From: Tulasnella sp. 424
Lineage: Eukaryota; Basidiomycota; Agaricomycetes; Cantharellales; Tulasnellaceae
Assembly (NCBI GenBank): GCA_019633425.1
Contig: WSUB01000033.1
Location: 62,001-126,000 of the forward strand
Length of the DNA: 64,000 nt
Direction: 5' to 3'
The notes under the pieces are model-generated. The model made no database searches, was not told the origin of the DNA, and saw only the letters and a list, made by a program, of their open reading frames with translations. Of the stretch, positions 35,178 to 46,969 are shown in pieces (the first letter of the stretch is position 1; each line of letters opens with the position of its first letter). The translations under genes and the position numbers were made by a program.

Positions 35178-38100
35178 TTATGCCTCACCACCATATGTCT
35201 TAGCAACATCGACGAGCTTATCCGGAGGGAGGGCTTTCAGCCGCAAGCATTTCTGATAAAGTTTCCTGTCCAGATCGAACGAGATCTTGGTAGCGAGGTG
35301 TTGTCCAGCCACAATGTCCTTCACAACCCCTGCCGTCAGTCGGTGCTTCTGTACGTTGGCCATCGGCTCCAATTGCACGGACGGGGGGAGTGGTGCCAAG
35401 GTGGAGAACACTTCGGGATGGCGCGGTGAGCTGAGCTGACCGTTGGGGCCTTCAATAACGCGAGAACTTGGTGACGTCGGATCGATGTACTCGGGTAACT
35501 TGCGATACCGGTGAAGGTCGCTGAGGTACACGCCTAAGGGGTAAAGAAAAAGGTACGGTTAGGGCCACATCCCCGCCGGACCGATAAAACCGGCCAACGT
35601 ACCGATGAATGGGATGCAGCTGACGGGCGCTACAGCCTTATCAACGGGCATCCTTGCCCTACTCGAAACGCTCGACTGGGCGGCGGAAGTCATACCGTTG
35701 GACGCATCTTCCCGGCGATTGGCCATTGCCGTAACGGCCTCTCGGATGAACTTGAAGTTGCCGCGCGGGCTTGAAAACTCTTTCAAGTCTTCAAACACTC
35801 GCATCTCCCACATCCCGACTCGGCCCCAGAGGCGCCTCATCGCTGTCGAGACCATTGGGGTCTGCAAACTTGTGATCAGAGCGACGACGGTTGCAAAGTT
35901 GTTGAGCAGGTACGATTTCTGCAGCACAAGTGATCAGTGTCTGTTTCCCTGTATGGCATAACGAAAACACAACGTACCCAAGCGATCCTAAGGAACTTGC
36001 TAAACACGACGGGCCGCTCATTCGGATGCGACAAAACGATATCCGTAGCCGCAAAAGCAACCATCATGTTAAACCTGGCTCTCAACGCTGCAACCGCGCT
36101 CATCTCTGGACCTTCGTTCTTCTCCCTGGCGAGCAACTTCATTTTGGCTCTCTCTTTGATATACGCCTGCCAATCCAACACATCGCCGCTTTGGACGTCG
36201 TTCTTGGGGTTCGCCCACGTTCCGGAAACGATTTCGTTGAATTTGACGGCGAGGAACAGCTCGCGCTCGATCATGGCAAAGTGCTGCGCGAGCGCCTCGG
36301 AACGGTGGAGCAAGACGAACGAGCGGTGGAGTGCGATGCTTGGCGTGGAAGGGATCTTGCTTGTCCCGAGGTTGGTGAGGAGGATGTCGGCTTTGCGGAT
36401 GAGACTCGAGGTGTTGTGGCCACGACGCTTGGCAGCCCGGGCGGTAGCCTGAGAAGCCTCGGTAGCCGGGAAAGGCGGAACAGGTGTCTCGGCGGTCGCA
36501 GTCGACGCAGATGGAGGAGGTACTTCTCCTTCCTCGTCTCGATGACCCGGGGACGTCAAGGTCGGCGTCAAGGGGAGTCGGTCCGCTTTACCGTTCATCG
36601 GAGGCGGAGTAGGCGTGATAGCACCCAAGGCCTCCCGTTGCTGATGTACCAATTCCACATAAGTCGTATCTGCATCCGTAGCTGGCGTGTGGACCTCTGA
36701 CGGGTCGCCCTCCGACGCCTCCGATGGGGCCTCCTCGACAGAAACCGAGACCAACGGCTTCTCTTCTTGATCGCCCACCACGCTACTAGCGGGCCTCGAG
36801 CTCCCCGCGGAAGTGGGTTCGACGCTCACGGGGTTACTCAGACCAGCATCCGAGCTAGCAGCAGTGCTCGAAGGCGGAGCAGACGTATCTTCCTCTTCCT
36901 CCTCCTTCTCTTCCTTGAGGTCACCAAAGAACGATGTATCGCCAGCAGCGATTCGAGCCGCAACCATCCTCATCCACCTATCGACCTTCTTCATCTTCTC
37001 CTTCTGAGCATTGGCATCCAAGTGACCCTCCAATCGCGCCAAAGCGGCTTCAGCGTCCTGCGGTTGATCGTCGTCGCTGTCTTCAATGAGGTCCAAGTGC
37101 CACGGTAAGATCGCTCCTTCGTAAACCGGACCCGATTGAGACGCCCTGGATTTGTTCGAAACCTCTGAACCCGAAGCAATGGACGAATGCGCGTCGGACG
37201 ACCGAATGCCCAACGAAGAAACCGAATCGACCGATCGTCGAACGAACTCAAAGTCCCTTCGATTCGGCAGGCGGCGGAGCGGGCGTCTGTTCCGTTGGGC
37301 CTCGCCACCGTCCGAATCCGATCCGGAGCTTGACAAGTCAAAGTCGTCCAAGGAGACGATCTCGGGTCGACGATGAAAATCATCATCGTCGTCCGCCAAC
37401 GACTCAAAGTCGTCCGCATGTGAAGAATGAGCGTCCATCACGTCCACTGAAGGCGTTTGAACTGGCATCGTGAGGCCCGGAGGTACGACTGGTTCCTGAA
37501 TGACGGGGACGCTGGCATCCTCTTCCATGCTGGTTCGCTCCTCTGCCTCTGGGACGACTTCAGTGGTCGGTGCTGACTGGAGTTCTGGGTGCGGGGCGAG
37601 TGGGGATGACTTGAATTCCGAGATCCTCCTCATCGACAATGAAGACGATGGTCTGTGTAACATCCGGCGGGGAGCAGGGCCTTGCAGGTCGAGACCAGGT
37701 GGGGCCGTAGGCTCGTTGTCAGAGTCGGTCGATCCGGCAGTAGCTGATAGAGGCACCGCCCCAGCAGTCGGCGTCGACGGTCCATTTTCTTCGTCTTGAC
37801 CATCCATTTCGGGATGCGAGGGCTCGATACCCATCTCTGCCAAGAGCTTTGGATTGAGAGGAATCGCGGACGCAGTTCTAAGCAACCTCCTCACAGGGAC
37901 GACAGCCCCCTGTCCCGTAGATGACGATGATGCACTACCTCCAGCGGCGGCCTCTCGCGTAATTTCATCGACCACCGCGTCCTCTTCCTCGGCTCCGACC
38001 TTCTTCGCAGGTTTTGTGCTGAGAGTGCTCCACCCAGATCCACCAAGCAGTCTCCTCTGTGGCGGGCTGCTGGGAATCGTATGGCTAGGGAACGCCGCTC

Positions 38101-40884
38101 CTCGCTGATTTGGAGAAGGCCTGATGGAACCAAACTCGCGATCCGAATCCGAGCCCCAGTCCATGTCGAACGCCGCAGGATCGTTGCACGCAGCAACACC
38201 AACAGCAGAACGACCATGCAACACCCGCTTCCATCTTCCCAATCTCCCCATGGTGTTAACCAAAGCTCGGGAAATGGCGCTTTGGTGCATGGGTAAAGTG
38301 GGAGTGGCTGTAGCAACCGTGGTGGATTTGAGGTGAACGGCGGGCTTGGCTTGAGCCAGGATTGTGGCCTGGAGGTCGTGCAGCTGGGATAGACCGGTTG
38401 GGGCGTGTCCGCTGGAGTTCGGGAGCTGGATCGGCGAGATGGTGGATACATCGCTGGGCCGAGACGGGTTGGAAAGGTCTGGCAACATCGGTTGGCCACT
38501 GTGGTAGGACGAAGGCGGGTTGAGTGACAGGGCCGATATGCTGTTCCCATCAGTCGACGGTCGAACTGGTGGCTCTCCGACATCCAAGTCAACGTCTGCA
38601 TCCGGATTATCAGGCTCGTCGTTTCCACCACGTCCGCCTTGCTCGCTCAGTCTAGTCTCCGAACTGCCTGCAGTCGAAGACGCGGAACTCTTCATGACCC
38701 ATTTTTCTTTGCATTCACGTACGATTTTCTTCAACTTTCGAACAATGTCCTGCAGGGGCGCAAGAATACGATTAGATCCAACTTATGCAAAACTCAAATA
38801 TTCGAAAAAAAGGAAACGTACCAAAACATCCTGATTCTGTCCAACAATCCCTTGATCCGCCTTGAGCGAGTTCAACCAAGTGGTCAAAAGCTTGCAAAGC
38901 TCGCGATTCCTCAAAAAATCCACTTGGAAGAACGTCGACAACCAGTATCGGAAAGCGATAAACGTCCTCACGCGGACGATCTTCTTCACCATCTCGTCCT
39001 GCTTCGAATCCGGCGCCTCGACGGCCCAGTGGAATCGACAGATCAAGAGGTGGCACAGATCGATCGCGGTGATGTACACTCGGTACGTCAGGAAAAAGTC
39101 CAGCAGCTCGCCGTAGTTGAGCTCCGAGGTGAGTTGAGCGATCCAGCGCTCGATGGTGGCTGCGACGATGACGCGCTGCCCGAGAGGTTCTTGGGCTCCA
39201 GAGGTCGACGTAGCCGACGATTGGCTTTCGGTCACCGAGGATCCGCGCCGTCTCCGTTGCTGCTCGTCTCGCATCTCGGACGTAGGGGAAGAGGCATCGC
39301 TTTGACTCTTGTTGGACTCGTCATCGTCGTCTCCACCTCCGGGTCGAACGTCTCCCCAGATTACAAAGCGCGGGTCGTTCTTTGGCAGAGCCGAGGGGGT
39401 CGATGAGAGCTTGAACACCGTTTCACTAGCGACGGCGGAGAGCGTATCGGCCAACGGGATCCCTTTGTAATTCTGGATGACGTCGAAGACTTCGGTCGAG
39501 TAAGGCGACGCCGAGGCGTGCGTGGCCGACGTCATCCTCGTAGATGGCCGCATAAACGTTGGATGATCGTCCGCGCGAGCCGTCAAGCCGGATTCAAAGG
39601 ACTGCATGTAACGCAGTTGAGGTGGCGAAGATGGGCGGCGTATGGAGAAGTCCAGCGGTTTGTGAGGAGTGGCGAACGAGACGCCCTTGCCGAATGGATG
39701 CGCGACATGCGTCGACGGGCTCCGTGCTTCTCCAAATTCCTCGTCCTCGGCTCCATGGGAGTCGACGCTGTCCTTCGAGCTCGAAACGCTTTCATTGTCA
39801 GGGTCCGTGGACCACCCGAGCAAAACGCAAAAAGCGTCTCCATCGTGCGCGAGTCTGGCGATGATATGACTGTCGTCGAGAGCATTTGCCCGAGAGCTGG
39901 ACTGCTTCCCGTAGCGAGCGGCTCCGCTTCCTGATCTACTGCGGAGTTCCGAGGTCGAGCGAACGTTGCGGACGAGTCGGGTCGTAGGCTTTCGAGTAGC
40001 GGATGGAATGTTCTTGTTCGGTTGAGCTGGCTGCTGCTGCTGCTGGACCGGCCCGGCAGAAGGTGATCTAGAAGTCTTGGAGGTAAGGAGGGCGCCGACG
40101 CTAAGCCTGAGCCGTCGGGATTTGCTCATGGGTTCGGGAACAGCCGAGGTTGTTGGCTCGGTCTCCGTGACGGCGACCCCATTACCGGGACGACTGCTGC
40201 TACAATCCGGAAATGGCCGCGTCAGCGTTGGAGAGTCAACTGATGGGGGCCCGGGACCGAAGCTTACCTTAGACGGTAGAGCGGTTGACCCTGCGCGTCC
40301 TGCGTGACAGTGATAGCGTACGGAGAACGCACACCGGGCTTAATTCCAACGCCCAATGCTCTGTCATAGCGCCTCTTGAGCTCGCGAGCAGCCTGTGCCG
40401 AGCTTGTTTCCATGTAGGTGCCGTCATCTGGCCGAGCGAGAGGGGGAAATGAATCAGCGGCGATGTCCCGTTGTCAAAAAAATAAAGGGGACTGCATACC
40501 AGCGATAGTAAAGTCGTCGATAGGGATATCCTGAGTAAGACCGTCTGATCTATGATGTGAAAAGGCGTCCGCAAGGGTTTTGTGGCGATTGCTGACGCCC
40601 GGGCCGCCATCGCTCGCGGGTGAAGTCGGTCCTGCTCCGCCGCCAATCGGTGTCGACGAAAGGTCTAGACCACCCGCAGCTGCAGGTGTTCCTCCGATGT
40701 TGAGCCTAGGGAAAGACTTTTGAGGCGAGTCTGAGACGCTGGTGAAAGGTGGTGAAGCTGGAGTTCGAGGAGACAGCGAAGCGTTTGTCGAAGGAGTCGT
40801 GACAAGGGAGGGCATTGGCGAACCGTCTCTGGTGGAAGTGGAGGCTGCCGCAGCAGCAGCCGGTTGTGAATCTTGATCCTCCAT
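35178..40884 (-). CDS. Ras guanine-nucleotide exchange factor (RasGEF_N + RasGEF), Lte1/Cdc25-like
   Basis: Activates a Ras-type GTPase by GDP release. Six exons (40884-40500, 40427-40268, 40199-38822, 38749-35978, 35918-35603, 35533-35178) join to 1,788 residues. Long disordered Ser/Pro-rich N terminus with a Gln run (VQQQQQPAQ); RasGEF_N at about residues 460-640 (VIVAATIERWIAQLTSEL, FFLTYRVYITAIDLCHLL, RTFIAFRYWLSTFFQVDF); an unusually long acidic linker of some 600 residues; then catalytic Cdc25 homology domain near residues 1380-1780 (ALAQHFAMIERELFLAVKFN, ATDIVLSHPNERPVVFSKFL, NFATVVALITSLQTPMVSTA, PFIGVYLSDLHR). No SH3 domain, and widely separated N and catalytic domains, resemble Lte1-type factors more than classical Cdc25; this is inference. 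Confidence 0.88.
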
Positions 40885-41153
40885 GAGTTGTTTTTCGTGT
40901 AGGTCGTTGATGAGGTCGTTATATCATGAAAAGTGGGCGGGTGGATATACTGGGACTCTTGGATATGGCGGTGGCAAGCGTTTTGACCAACTTGCGTCCG
41001 CTAGGTGTTTCGATCCTCTTCCGGAAATGAGGATGCTCCGAAAGGTGGCGACGTCCGGTGACTCTACCTTGAAAAGGCGGTGACCAAGGTGTGCTGTCGA
41101 CCTTGCTAGTGCTCTTCACAGGAAGGTGTAAGGGAGGGAGAGTGAAGAGCGGG

Positions 41154-41785
41154 TTATGGAAGTGAACAAGCACCGGTTGGAATTGGAACCGACGATGTGT
41201 TCAGGACAACCTTAATGTACCACGACACCAAATCTCGGGTCGCTTCTGTGCCCGCTTCTAGAACGTCTATATATGCAACGACTCGGGCTTTGATCCTCAA
41301 GCCTTTCTGTTTCACAGATACATCTCCCCCCTTTTCGTGATGCGTGAAGCGTTCACCCGCGCGTTCGAGATCGTCAATTGGGTGGCAAATTGTCGATTCG
41401 TCGCCTGCTAATCCCATCTCGTAAAGCTCTGCGAGCCATTTCATCTCACTCGGCGTTACCCGCAGCCCTCTCCACACGAATCGGCTCTTATGTCTAGACG
41501 ATGCCTTGGGGAGGTAGAAAGGCAGCCCAAGGTGCCCGAGACTCGCAAGCCCGCAGAACCCCACCTTTTGTACTTTTTACTTTTGTAACAGTGTACCACG
41601 CATGGCCATTCTTTTTTTACCAAAGAACCCCGTAACCCCTTCTCCGATTGATGGCGAAGAGGCCCATACCAACGATAACGCTTAAGCCCCGGGGGATGAA
41701 GTCGAGAGACTTTGGCAAAAAGCAGGTATGATCCTGAAGGGTCTGGAGGTTTCGCTAAGCGTTCGCTGACACTCGCCAAACGCAT
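41154..41785 (-). CDS. Possible hypothetical gene, two overlapping frames
   Basis: A 136-codon frame (41564-41154) with compositionally protein-like sequence (VTPSEMKWLAELYEMGLAGD) overlaps the end of an upstream 109-codon frame (41785-41456). They could be two exons joined near 41560, where AG and GT dinucleotides occur, but I could not find a convincing splice pair and do not recognise a family. It may equally be chance ORFs in the promoter region between the divergent RasGEF and p31comet-like genes. Confidence 0.25.
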
Positions 41786-42020
41786 TAGCTAGCCCTGAAC
41801 GTGTCCTTCACTTCACCATTGAGCATCCAGCACATTCCACGAATTCGACGCGTGAAGGAGGGCTTTTTGCTCCCCATTTGGCTTTTGTCCGACTGAGTGC
41901 AAAAGGCTCCGATCACCGTATGCACGTGACCCGCGGCAATCTTTGTTTACACTCCTCTTACGCTCTTTCCCTTCTTGTCTTTTCCAGCTCAACACCGTCC
42001 GCGCCCACCAAAAAAAAAAA

Positions 42021-43640
42021 ATGTCAGTATACTCGGGCACTTCAAGCGTCTGCACTCCGTTGTTTTCAAACTCTCCAGCGTCAACTCGAATGTCCTCGTT
42101 GACCTCATCGACCGACGACGCCTTACCCGTACCTTACGCTTCCGCGAACCTCGAAGGCCACAACACCATCTCACCGGTACTGGCATCGAGGATATGCACC
42201 TCAGTGCTCGAGCATGTCTTATACCTGAATGGCCAGATACCTTTGTGAGTCCAGTGCTGAGACAGACGACTTTTATTTGGGACTGACGGCCGTTTTGCCC
42301 GACGGAAGCCCCGTGCAGGGACTATCGAGCCTAAAGCTTGACGGAAAAGTACGTTTTAGTCTTGCATTAATACACAAAACATCATTATTTACAACGTATT
42401 ACCATCATTCAGGCTAATGCGAAAGCGGCAAAAAAGCGAGACGAACTAATGGCCGCCCTCGACGTGTTATCCTCACACCTTCCCTCCACCTTCCAGTCCC
42501 TCTCGTGGGCCTTGGGCACCAATCCTCAACTACTACAGGCGACATCTTCGAGCGCAACGACAGCAGTGGATGTTGTGCTCATCACTGGACCAAGTCCTAC
42601 CACCGTTCGATCGCGATGCTTTGTTCGCCTTGACGATTTTTCCATCAGTCGATACGGAGAGCGACCGCAGGCGTCTTCGTCTTCCGCATCAGCTTCTAGT
42701 ACGGAACATCCCTCCATACAGGGAGCCAGCCCTCTAGAACAGGCACAGGCCTGTTTGCCGACGTCTTCTGAGAAGGCAGTCGAACCCACGGAAGTCCAAG
42801 AAGACCAAGACGAAGAAGAACACGACCTGGAAGCGGATGCATCGTTCACTAGCTTTATATCAGACATGTCTAGCGCTTTGTCCTCGGCGGTGGAGGAGGA
42901 GCACTCTGAGGACGAGGAAACCGAGGGAGAAGAGGAAGAAGAGGAAAGCGATGCATCTTCGTCAGTGGCATCTGAAGACGAAGACGAAGAAGACGAAGAA
43001 GAAGACGATAGCGAGGAGGATTATGATGAAGAGGAGGAGGAAGAGGAAGAGGAGGAAGGGTCCGTCGTCGTTGAAACCGATTCTGCAGTCACCACATCAC
43101 CCGCCCACAACCTAGCCCCCAATTCTTCTACCAAACCGCCATCTCATTCCCCGTCCGAAGAGGAGCAGAACCTTCGATCAAGCGTACGTGCAGTGAGCTT
43201 GGCTCTGGCCTCGACTTTTGACTTTGGGAGGGACGACATTCGTAAGTAACTCTCCTGCCCAAAACCCCCTTATGCATTGGGATTCACCACAAATATTCCA
43301 TTCTCTAGCTGTAACGCAGATGAACGTCCTTCTCCGTGCACCTCGCTGCTTCCAGCATCCGTCATGGTTACCGAAACAAGCCCTTGGACGGACTCTCGAT
43401 GGGCGCGTCGACGACTTTTTCTCCGGAGGTTGTTCCGGAGGCAAAGAGAACCGCAAAGGACCTCCAGAAGAAGGTGTATTGGTTCGGTGCAATTCATCTC
43501 TGGAAGGAGCGGATGAGCTTCCGGAAGGCCAGCCGTCCCAAACTTTGGGGAACGAGTTGCACAGCGAGGATGCAGGTCAACACGACATGATATGGTGGCA
43601 GTGGAGCGCTGGAGTGATTCGCGGATTTGGAGACATATGA
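42021..43640 (+). CDS. Probable p31comet (MAD2L1-binding protein) homologue
   Basis: Exons 42021-42244, 42309-42348, 42413-43241 and 43309-43640 join to 474 residues. Likely adaptor that binds closed MAD2 (HORMA fold) and, with the Pch2/TRIP13 ATPase, silences the spindle checkpoint. Three segments line up with metazoan p31comet as I remember it: an N-terminal helix with VLEHVLYLNGQIPFPVQGL, a following helix KKRDELMAALDVLSSHL with a beta strand VDVVLITGPSP, and a C-terminal end with WWQWSAGVIRGFGDI. Between them is a lineage-specific acidic insert of about 100 residues, including a run of Glu/Asp (about residues 230-270). The start follows a stretch of ten A residues. Family membership rests on weak similarity and conserved layout, so moderate confidence. 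Confidence 0.55.
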
Positions 43641-44106
43641 TGGACAGGATAGTGGAATGGATACGGACTTGTAGCCTTTATTGTTGTAAGTTAACGTTTC
43701 GTGGATGGGGAGGACGGGGCGACCGCTTCTGGGGAGCCGACCTTCTTCCAGAATTGTGTTCGGCGGCCATTGTACTTCTCTACCTCACAGCGGGAATCAA
43801 ATCCTTTGGAATAAATATCATTTGGCCTCGTCGCCATCATCAACTCTAGGACATGCCGCGTCGACGCCCTCTCCCCCCAAGCCGCCGCTCTCTGCTCCGA
43901 CATCCCTGGCGCTCAACTCCTCACCCGACGGAAAGCACGACCTTTTCCCGTATACCTCTGCTTCAACATAGGTCAAGTCGGTTTTGCATTCTTTGGAAGT
44001 TCGAACGTTTTCAATGTTCAGCCTTCAGAGTTCAGCTTGGGGGGAACTTGAACAAGGTTCTGACTTGTGCGATCTTGTCGCCTGATCGGAGAGTGAGTGT
44101 TCGAAG

Positions 44107-44415
44107 CTGATAATATTGCACCGGTCCCGAGGACGGTGAGTTCCAAATCACACTTGTCGACCACGTCAGTACAGCTTTCATGGCAACATGACCCGCCCAA
44201 AGGCAATATCTCGTTATGATGCTTCCTTGAGCGAGTTTCGAAGTCAGATGAGCGGTGGATTTTCCTTCAACCAAGCAAGCCGGCCTAACCCGGCATAGCT
44301 AGTGGCATCGCTCTTTCTGCTGGAACATGGGTGAATGTTCCGGATGACAAGTGTTGTGCAAGTGACACGGTGATTCTGGTTGTCCAGCCCCAGCCAGAAA
44401 ACCTTGCTCAGCAGT
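44107..44415. repeat. Diverged direct repeat, copy 1
   Basis: Shares an ordered series of blocks with 45952-46263, among them CACCGGTCCC/GCACCGGTCCCGAGG, ATAGCTCGTTAT/ATATCTCGTTAT, AGTTTCGAAGTC, TAGCTAGTGGCATC/TAGCCAGTAGCATC and a CCCCAG-AGAAAA-CCT-CAGTA end. Roughly 300 bp; no gene in either copy. Confidence 0.65.
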
Positions 44416-45951
44416 AGACTTTGTCGTGGGATTTTGGGTCTGACGTGTTTTCGAAACCATCTTTGCCATGCCTCGTCATGGAGAGCCATCACTTTATTTT
44501 CCCATGAGTCCCGTTCACTCCTCTGGCAGTGCTCGGCGCTCGTCGACAGCCTTGGATATCTTCTCCGTACAGTTTGTAACCATGGACGGGTTCGCCGCTT
44601 ACGTGCTGATCGTATGCTGTACATTTGAGGTGCTACTTCTCTCATCTCACTCTGACCCGTTATTCCGGCTGAGAGCCTGTCTGGCGATATTAATACCTGT
44701 CGGGGCACGCAGTGCACACGCCTGATCTTTCTGTCGGCTGTCCGTTTTACCGCGACTTTCGTCGATGTTCCACTTATCGCCCGTCATGCGTAAGTTGAAC
44801 CGCACCTTTAGTAGCCATGAAATTATGGCTCGATATCGATATATGTGGTCGATAAATTGGGAAAAGGGGGGAGGTGTGAGATAACGAAAAAAGGGAAGGA
44901 AAATATCAGGATTAATACTGCTATTATGCTTAGCTGCCAGGTGTTGCTCGCCTCCTTACCACGATGGCTAATTTTCGAAAGTCGGCGCGCTTCGCGCGCC
45001 CAAGATCCCTTTCTCGGTCCGATAACCCACCAACTCGAATCGCCTGAAGATGCATCACACTAGAGGTCATGTTCTTACAAGATCGAAATATCTTTTTTGT
45101 TGATTTTTGTTATTTACTTTTGCTTTTTCTGCTCTCGACCGACTCGTGCGGGCCGGGCATCGTCCCCATGGAATGCACCCCCGTCTTCCATTTGGTCCGA
45201 CCTCCCATTTCTATTTATGGCACTGCTCCCAAGCGCTCAAATGTATATTATAACTTCTAAAATATATAGTGCAGGTGCAGTTGACTCTATTGCTTTCTTT
45301 GGCGGGCTGTGCGGCGCTCCCCTCCCAAATTTCATTCAACGGGCCATCTTAGCCATCGGATTAATCGTTGAGTATCTAAGAATACGAAAATAACTCCTTA
45401 AATTGTGTTTATTGGAATATAAAGTAACTAAAAGTGGCCAGGAAGGCGGTACTCGATATCGAGAGCGACCCTTAAGGCCGCTAGATCCGTAGGGTCTGCT
45501 TACGTACGATATCGAAATCGATATCGAACACAGATATCGCTACCGCGCCGAAATTATAAATCAAGCTGGACCTCCCCATTTTGAGATTTCAAATATCACT
45601 AATAGCTACCTGTAAAGCTCTATCTCATTTTCTCCCGCCAACCTGAGAGCAAGGACTTGAACCAGGTGAGAGTTCCCATCCGGAACAGGGTTTGCATACC
45701 AGCCTGTGTTACACTGCTCATTTCTTTTGTATTTTACGGACCTCTCTCCGCTTTTGGTTTTACACAAACGACACGTATCACTTCAAGAAGCAAAATCCTC
45801 CTCTAAAGTTTATTTTCAGAATTGGTTGATGACTTTTGAAGGATATGCAGGGGCCATTTGGCGGAGTGAAATGCTCGAAATATTCGAAATACTACTCAAT
45901 TGTGACTTTAGCTGACCGCGCCTAGAGTTCCCAAATGCCGTAAAGGATGCC

Positions 45952-46263
45952 ATAATTTGGCACCGGTCCCTAGGACTGCGGGTTCTAACTCACACCCGTC
46001 GAATTACGTCTGTACGGCGTTCATAGCAAAATAACCTCACCCGAAGCCAATAGCTCGTTATTATTGCAAGTTTCGAAGTCCGAGGAGGGTTAGTTTCCTG
46101 GAGTTTCGTTCAAGCCACGCTAACTCAGGATAGCCAGTAGCATCCGTCATTTCGCTGGAATATTGGCGATTGCTCCGGGTGACTATCATTCGGAGAAGCC
46201 CAGCTGGCATGGTGCTTCAGGTCCATCAAGGCCCCAGATAGAAAAATACCTCAACAGTAAAAT
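45952..46263. repeat. Diverged direct repeat, copy 2
   Basis: Second copy of the ~300-bp segment at 44107-44415, same orientation, spaced 1.85 kb. Point changes and small indels are spread throughout, indicating an old duplication. Confidence 0.65.
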
Positions 46264-46969
46264 CCCTTTCAGAAAGAACAGAGAGCTACCTCGGTCATGT
46301 AATCAGTGGGATCGTATTTACTAGTCCGATCTTTGGGCTGGGCTTTGTATATGCCTCTTCGGGATTGATGATCCATTATTTGTAGGAATGTCGATCCGGT
46401 CGGTGAGATAAGAATCCGCGTTTATTCGGTGGACATTCTTTAGAGTTGAGAGTTAATAAGGCATTATTTTTGATCGAAACAGCTTGAAGATTCGCTGCGG
46501 CAGGTCTGCAGGGATATGAGCTCTCCTGGCACCGTAAGAGGAGCGAAGCCAAACATAGTTACAGATTGGTACAAACACTAGGGACAATCCAACTTGCACA
46601 ATCCCACAAGGGGGGAGGAGTAATGTTCCGGCCCTGAACAGGGCGGCAATGTGTGAGATGCTTCCAGAGCCAAAACATGATGAGAGAACTGCGTGTGTTT
46701 CCGAATTCAAACCTGCCCTGGACATGGGCGATCATTTCCCACACCTCTGTATAGGTGTAACAAAGGGAGCGATATTGGCTCAACATGTCCACATGTCCAC
46801 AGCCGATTGGGTGAGCTCTTGACTTTAAAAATAGACGAGCGGATCACCTCTGGTCCTCAGACTCCATCCTTCTCTCACTCATTCCTCGACCCCCGTCTTC
46901 GTTCACCGCAAGACTACCACATACCTCTTTCTTTCCAACCATCTTTAGCGTTATCTACCTTAGCCGAGC

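Larger units (their letters stand above)
43641..46469. other. Accessory non-genic region upstream of the kinase cassette
   Basis: About 2.8 kb without a supported gene. It contains the diverged direct repeat listed separately, a GC-rich hairpin (GCGCGCTTCGCGCGC near 44986) and clusters of the palindrome CGATATCG/ATCGAT near 44829-44845 and 45452-45535. Composition shifts toward AT from about 44.8 to 46.0 kb. Short hydrophobic ORFs near 45.1-45.4 kb are not credible genes. Confidence 0.5.

Noticed and set aside
34667..35203. 178-codon plus-strand ORF between permease and RasGEF
   Set aside because: Covers the antisense of the permease first exon and intergenic DNA; composition is not protein-like.
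45097..45393. 98-codon hydrophobic ORF
   Set aside because: AT-rich, repetitive surroundings, no homologous frame or intron signals; likely chance.
45640..45700. tRNA-like T-arm (reverse complement GGTTCAAGTCC)
   Set aside because: No paired T stem, acceptor stem or anticodon arm could be folded around it.
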